Shown: in pieces, positions 14,294-16,336 of the stretch
How the letters are laid out: the number at the start of each line of letters is the position of its first letter
How positions within the stretch are numbered: the first letter of the stretch is position 1
Assembly: GCA_902492235.1 (NCBI GenBank)
Contig: CABUKS010000035.1
Span: 1-16,336, forward strand
Direction of reading: 5' to 3'
DNA: 16,336 nt
From: an uncultured Collinsella sp.
GTDB taxonomy: Bacteria; Actinomycetota; Coriobacteriia; Coriobacteriales; Coriobacteriaceae
Position numbers and translations under genes: made by a program
The notes under the pieces: model-generated
What the model saw: only the letters and a program-made list of their open reading frames with translations
What the model was told of the DNA's origin: nothing
Database searches by the model: none

Positions 14294-14362
14294 ATGAAGG
14301 CGATACTTCCGGACAACGGGTCCGACGATCCGTACGTTGCGAACCGGAGGTGCTTGCCGTGA
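14294..14362 (+). CDS. Possible 22-residue upstream peptide, coupled to the ABC gene
   Basis: The frame encodes MKAILPDNGSDDPYVANRRC plus two residues and its TGA overlaps the GTG start of the ABC gene (GTGA), an arrangement typical of translational coupling. No SD precedes its ATG, so expression is doubtful. It contains the GGAGGT that serves the next gene. It could be a chance frame. Confidence 0.2.
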   Translation: MKAILPDNGSDDPYVANRRCLP

Positions 14363-16260
14363 AGACTTGTGATTGCCTCGCATATGTACGACTTAATTTA
14401 GAAGTTCTTGCTCGAAACCGGGGAATTATGTTGCTGACGGCGCTGCTCGCGCTCGTATCCTGCATCCCGGTTTTTCTATCCGTTCCAACGGGAGCAGATT
14501 ATCTATATGGCAGAGGTTCCATCAAGGAGCAGAGGGCATTGTTGGTCTCTCAAGTCTCTGACGGCGTTTATGACACTGCCCCACAGGAGCTTAACAGCAT
14601 CATTGCCGACGAAAGGGCGTGTCTTGATAGAGCGCTTAAAAGTAAGACAGACTCCAGAGGGTATTACGATGCGATTGCCGATTATGACAATCTACTGCTC
14701 AAGGAATACCGACTCGGTTATTTGAATGGCGTTGATTCGGAGCTATCGCTTGAGGCCCAAGAGCGTCTTCCCCGAGCCATAGCAATGCTGCCCCATCCGG
14801 AATCGTACGGCTCAACAACAAAAATGCCTGGGATGATTCTTCTTGCATATTATTGCGGCGCTGTTCCTGCAATAGCGTGGCTTTTAGTTCCGGTTCTCGT
14901 CCTCTATATGTCGCTTGAGGGGGATGGAAAGCGGTTCTACGATCGGGCTTTGTTGTCAAAGTTAGAGATGAATGCATGCCGCGTTCTCGTCTCTGGCATT
15001 GCATCGATGACGGTTTTGGTTCTGGCGTTGGCTCCCTGTTTTGTATTGGCAACGGTGCTTAACGGTGCCGGTCAGACGGAGTACCCAGTCGTATTCATTC
15101 AGTATGGTGACGTGGTCGAAAGAACTGTGTTAGTTCAGCTTGGGCTATTTGCTGTCTTTGAGGTTGCGTTGTCTATGATGTTTGCTTGTTTGGGCGTGTG
15201 CGTATACGCAGGAAGCAGAAACAGGGCCATTTCGTCCATGGTGGTCGCTCTTGTGGGGGGCATAAGCCAGCTTCCGTTTTATGCGAGCAAAGATGCTCCA
15301 TGGCATGCGTTGCTGCCGTATATGGTGCCGAGCTATTCTGTCTCTTCGCTTGCACTCGGCGGCGCTTCTTACGCCAATGGAGCTGAGGTATCACTCGTTC
15401 CTGAAGCCAGTGCGCTGCACTGTTTCTTTGCCGTAATGGGCACGCTTGTTGTCTGTGCGTTGGGAATCATCTCGTTTTCGCGCCTAAAAAGCAAGAATCG
15501 CTGGGCCTGGAACCATATTAGTCCGGATAGTTTGGGCGAGAAAAGCTTGCTCTCTCTGTCGTTGGATGTGTTGACGGTTGGAAAAAACCAGCTGGCAAAG
15601 GGATTGCAGTTTGATATGCCCGCTGGCCAGATATGGGGTCTTGTCGCGCCAAATGGATATGGCAAGACTACGTTACTTAATGCTCTTTGGGGAGACGCTG
15701 GGCCATCAGTGCGCGTGTCAGGTTCTCTCTGTTTTCATGCAAAAGCATGTGTCGACTGTGAGGAAATGAGAAAGGAATTCTTCTTGGTTCCGAATGGGCC
15801 GTCTCTATTGATTCCATACATGACAGTCGCTTTCCATCTCGACCGATGCAGGCGAATTTGGCATTCACCTCGCACTTTGGACCAAGTGCTTGATCGCTTT
15901 GACTTGACTGGGTTGAAGAATACGCCCGTATCTAGGCTGTCTGATGGAAATAGACAATTACTCAATGTGGCGATGGCGTATATGTCCTATTGCGAAGTCG
16001 TCCTTTTGGATGAGCCCATGAATGCACTTGATGTGAGACACGTCGCAATCGTTTCGAATGCTCTTAGAGACGATGCGGGTAGGGGGGCGCATGTCATTAT
16101 CTCTTCTCATCTAATCGGAAATCTCGAATCGCTTTGCGATGCTTCCGTATTGTTCACACGAGATGGCTCTCGTGTCGTTACCCGAGAAATGGGAGGTGAT
16201 TCGAAATGGATCGGTAATGTGTACGCGCAGCTTTTCAAGACGAACGATAACAAAAACTAG
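14359..16260 (+). CDS. ABC transporter with fused permease (N) and ATPase (C) domains
   Basis: The 633-residue protein is an ABC-2-like half-transporter in TMD-NBD order. The membrane part has one segment at about 24-43, an extracytoplasmic loop (about 45-155), then segments near 158-184, 208-233, 257-284, 290-308 and 353-374. The ATPase spans about 398-615: Walker A APNGYGKTTLL (430-440), signature LSDGN (527-531) in place of LSGGQ, Walker B VVLLDEP (547-553), D-loop NALD and switch His584. The usual Q-loop Gln appears to be Asn479 (VPNGPSLL). Catalytic Lys436, Asp551, Glu552 and His584 remain, so ATP hydrolysis is plausible. GTG 14359 is chosen because GGAGGT lies seven bases upstream. It follows the double-HTH LuxR gene by 124 bp on the same strand. 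The substrate is unknown; a peptide or drug exporter is a guess. Confidence 0.88.
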   Translation: MKTCDCLAYVRLNLEVLARNRGIMLLTALLALVSCIPVFLSVPTGADYLYGRGSIKEQRALLVSQVSDGVYDTAPQELNSIIADERACLDRALKSKTDSRGYYDAIADYDNLLLKEYRLGYLNGVDSELSLEAQERLPRAIAMLPHPESYGSTTKMPGMILLAYYCGAVPAIAWLLVPVLVLYMSLEGDGKRFYDRALLSKLEMNACRVLVSGIASMTVLVLALAPCFVLATVLNGAGQTEYPVVFIQYGDVVERTVLVQLGLFAVFEVALSMMFACLGVCVYAGSRNRAISSMVVALVGGISQLPFYASKDAPWHALLPYMVPSYSVSSLALGGASYANGAEVSLVPEASALHCFFAVMGTLVVCALGIISFSRLKSKNRWAWNHISPDSLGEKSLLSLSLDVLTVGKNQLAKGLQFDMPAGQIWGLVAPNGYGKTTLLNALWGDAGPSVRVSGSLCFHAKACVDCEEMRKEFFLVPNGPSLLIPYMTVAFHLDRCRRIWHSPRTLDQVLDRFDLTGLKNTPVSRLSDGNRQLLNVAMAYMSYCEVVLLDEPMNALDVRHVAIVSNALRDDAGRGAHVIISSHLIGNLESLCDASVLFTRDGSRVVTREMGGDSKWIGNVYAQLFKTNDNKN

Positions 16261-16280
16261 GAAAGGAAGATAACCAGGGG

Positions 16281-16336
16281 ATGCGGACGATTTCTTGGAC
16301 CGCGCCTAGGCGTATCCAAGCTTCCTGCGGTACTCC
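16281..16336 (+). CDS. Possible start of the next gene (cut by window end)
   Basis: An ATG at 16281, 20 bases after the ABC stop, opens a frame that runs to the window end (MRTISWTAPRRIQASCGT). AAAGGAAG precedes it but at about 11 bases, longer than ideal. The tight spacing suggests the same operon, perhaps a partner of the ABC protein, but 18 codons are too few to identify it. Confidence 0.35.
   Translation, partial: MRTISWTAPRRIQASCGT

Overview
The window looks like a chromosomal segment of a high-GC, Gram-positive gut actinobacterium of the class Coriobacteriia, most likely Collinsella or a close relative. This is inferred from the Leloir genes of the low-GC/anaerobe type (class II GalT, a GalK with a GNHTDH-type signature), the flavodiiron protein of an anaerobe, the BceAB-type transporter, the membrane-bound LuxR regulator (a style common in Coriobacteriia) and the base composition. 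No 16S gene or other taxonomic marker is present, so the genus call is tentative.

Layout: (1) Positions 1-3875 form a galactose module: galT (3' end outside the window) and galK on the minus strand, overlapping as TAATG, with a divergent LacI-family regulator. The shared intergenic region carries a perfect 17-bp inverted operator pair plus a third site. (2) 4005-5165 is an A-type flavoprotein (O2/NO reductase of the flavodiiron family) with its own promoter and a strong terminator. (3) 5225-7221 is a divergent pair: a DeoR/GlpR sugar-phosphate repressor and a class II ketose-bisphosphate aldolase of GatY/KbaY flavour. (4) 7222-7925 holds an unusual 29-bp perfect inverted repeat wrapped around a bidirectional terminator, followed by short minus-strand frames that may be decayed or small genes. 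(5) 7926-8912 (minus) encodes a NUDIX hydrolase fused to a Vsr-type mismatch endonuclease. (6) 9061-12037 is a BceA/BceB-type ATPase-permease pair with overlapping genes and no two-component system in view. (7) 12038-12500 is non-coding and full of hairpins: two related terminator-like stems flank a roughly 120-bp inverted-repeat element. (8) 12501 to the window end is an accessory-looking block with visibly different codon use: a membrane protein with two separate LuxR-type HTH domains, a permease-ATPase fusion ABC protein with altered ATPase motifs, and the possible start of a further gene.

The most distinctive items are the NUDIX-Vsr fusion, which joins nucleotide-pool sanitation to T:G mismatch nicking on one chain, and the double-HTH membrane LuxR protein beside the fused ABC transporter. 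The latter pair may be an uncharacterised sensing/export system. No tRNA, rRNA, CRISPR array or complete insertion sequence was recognised.
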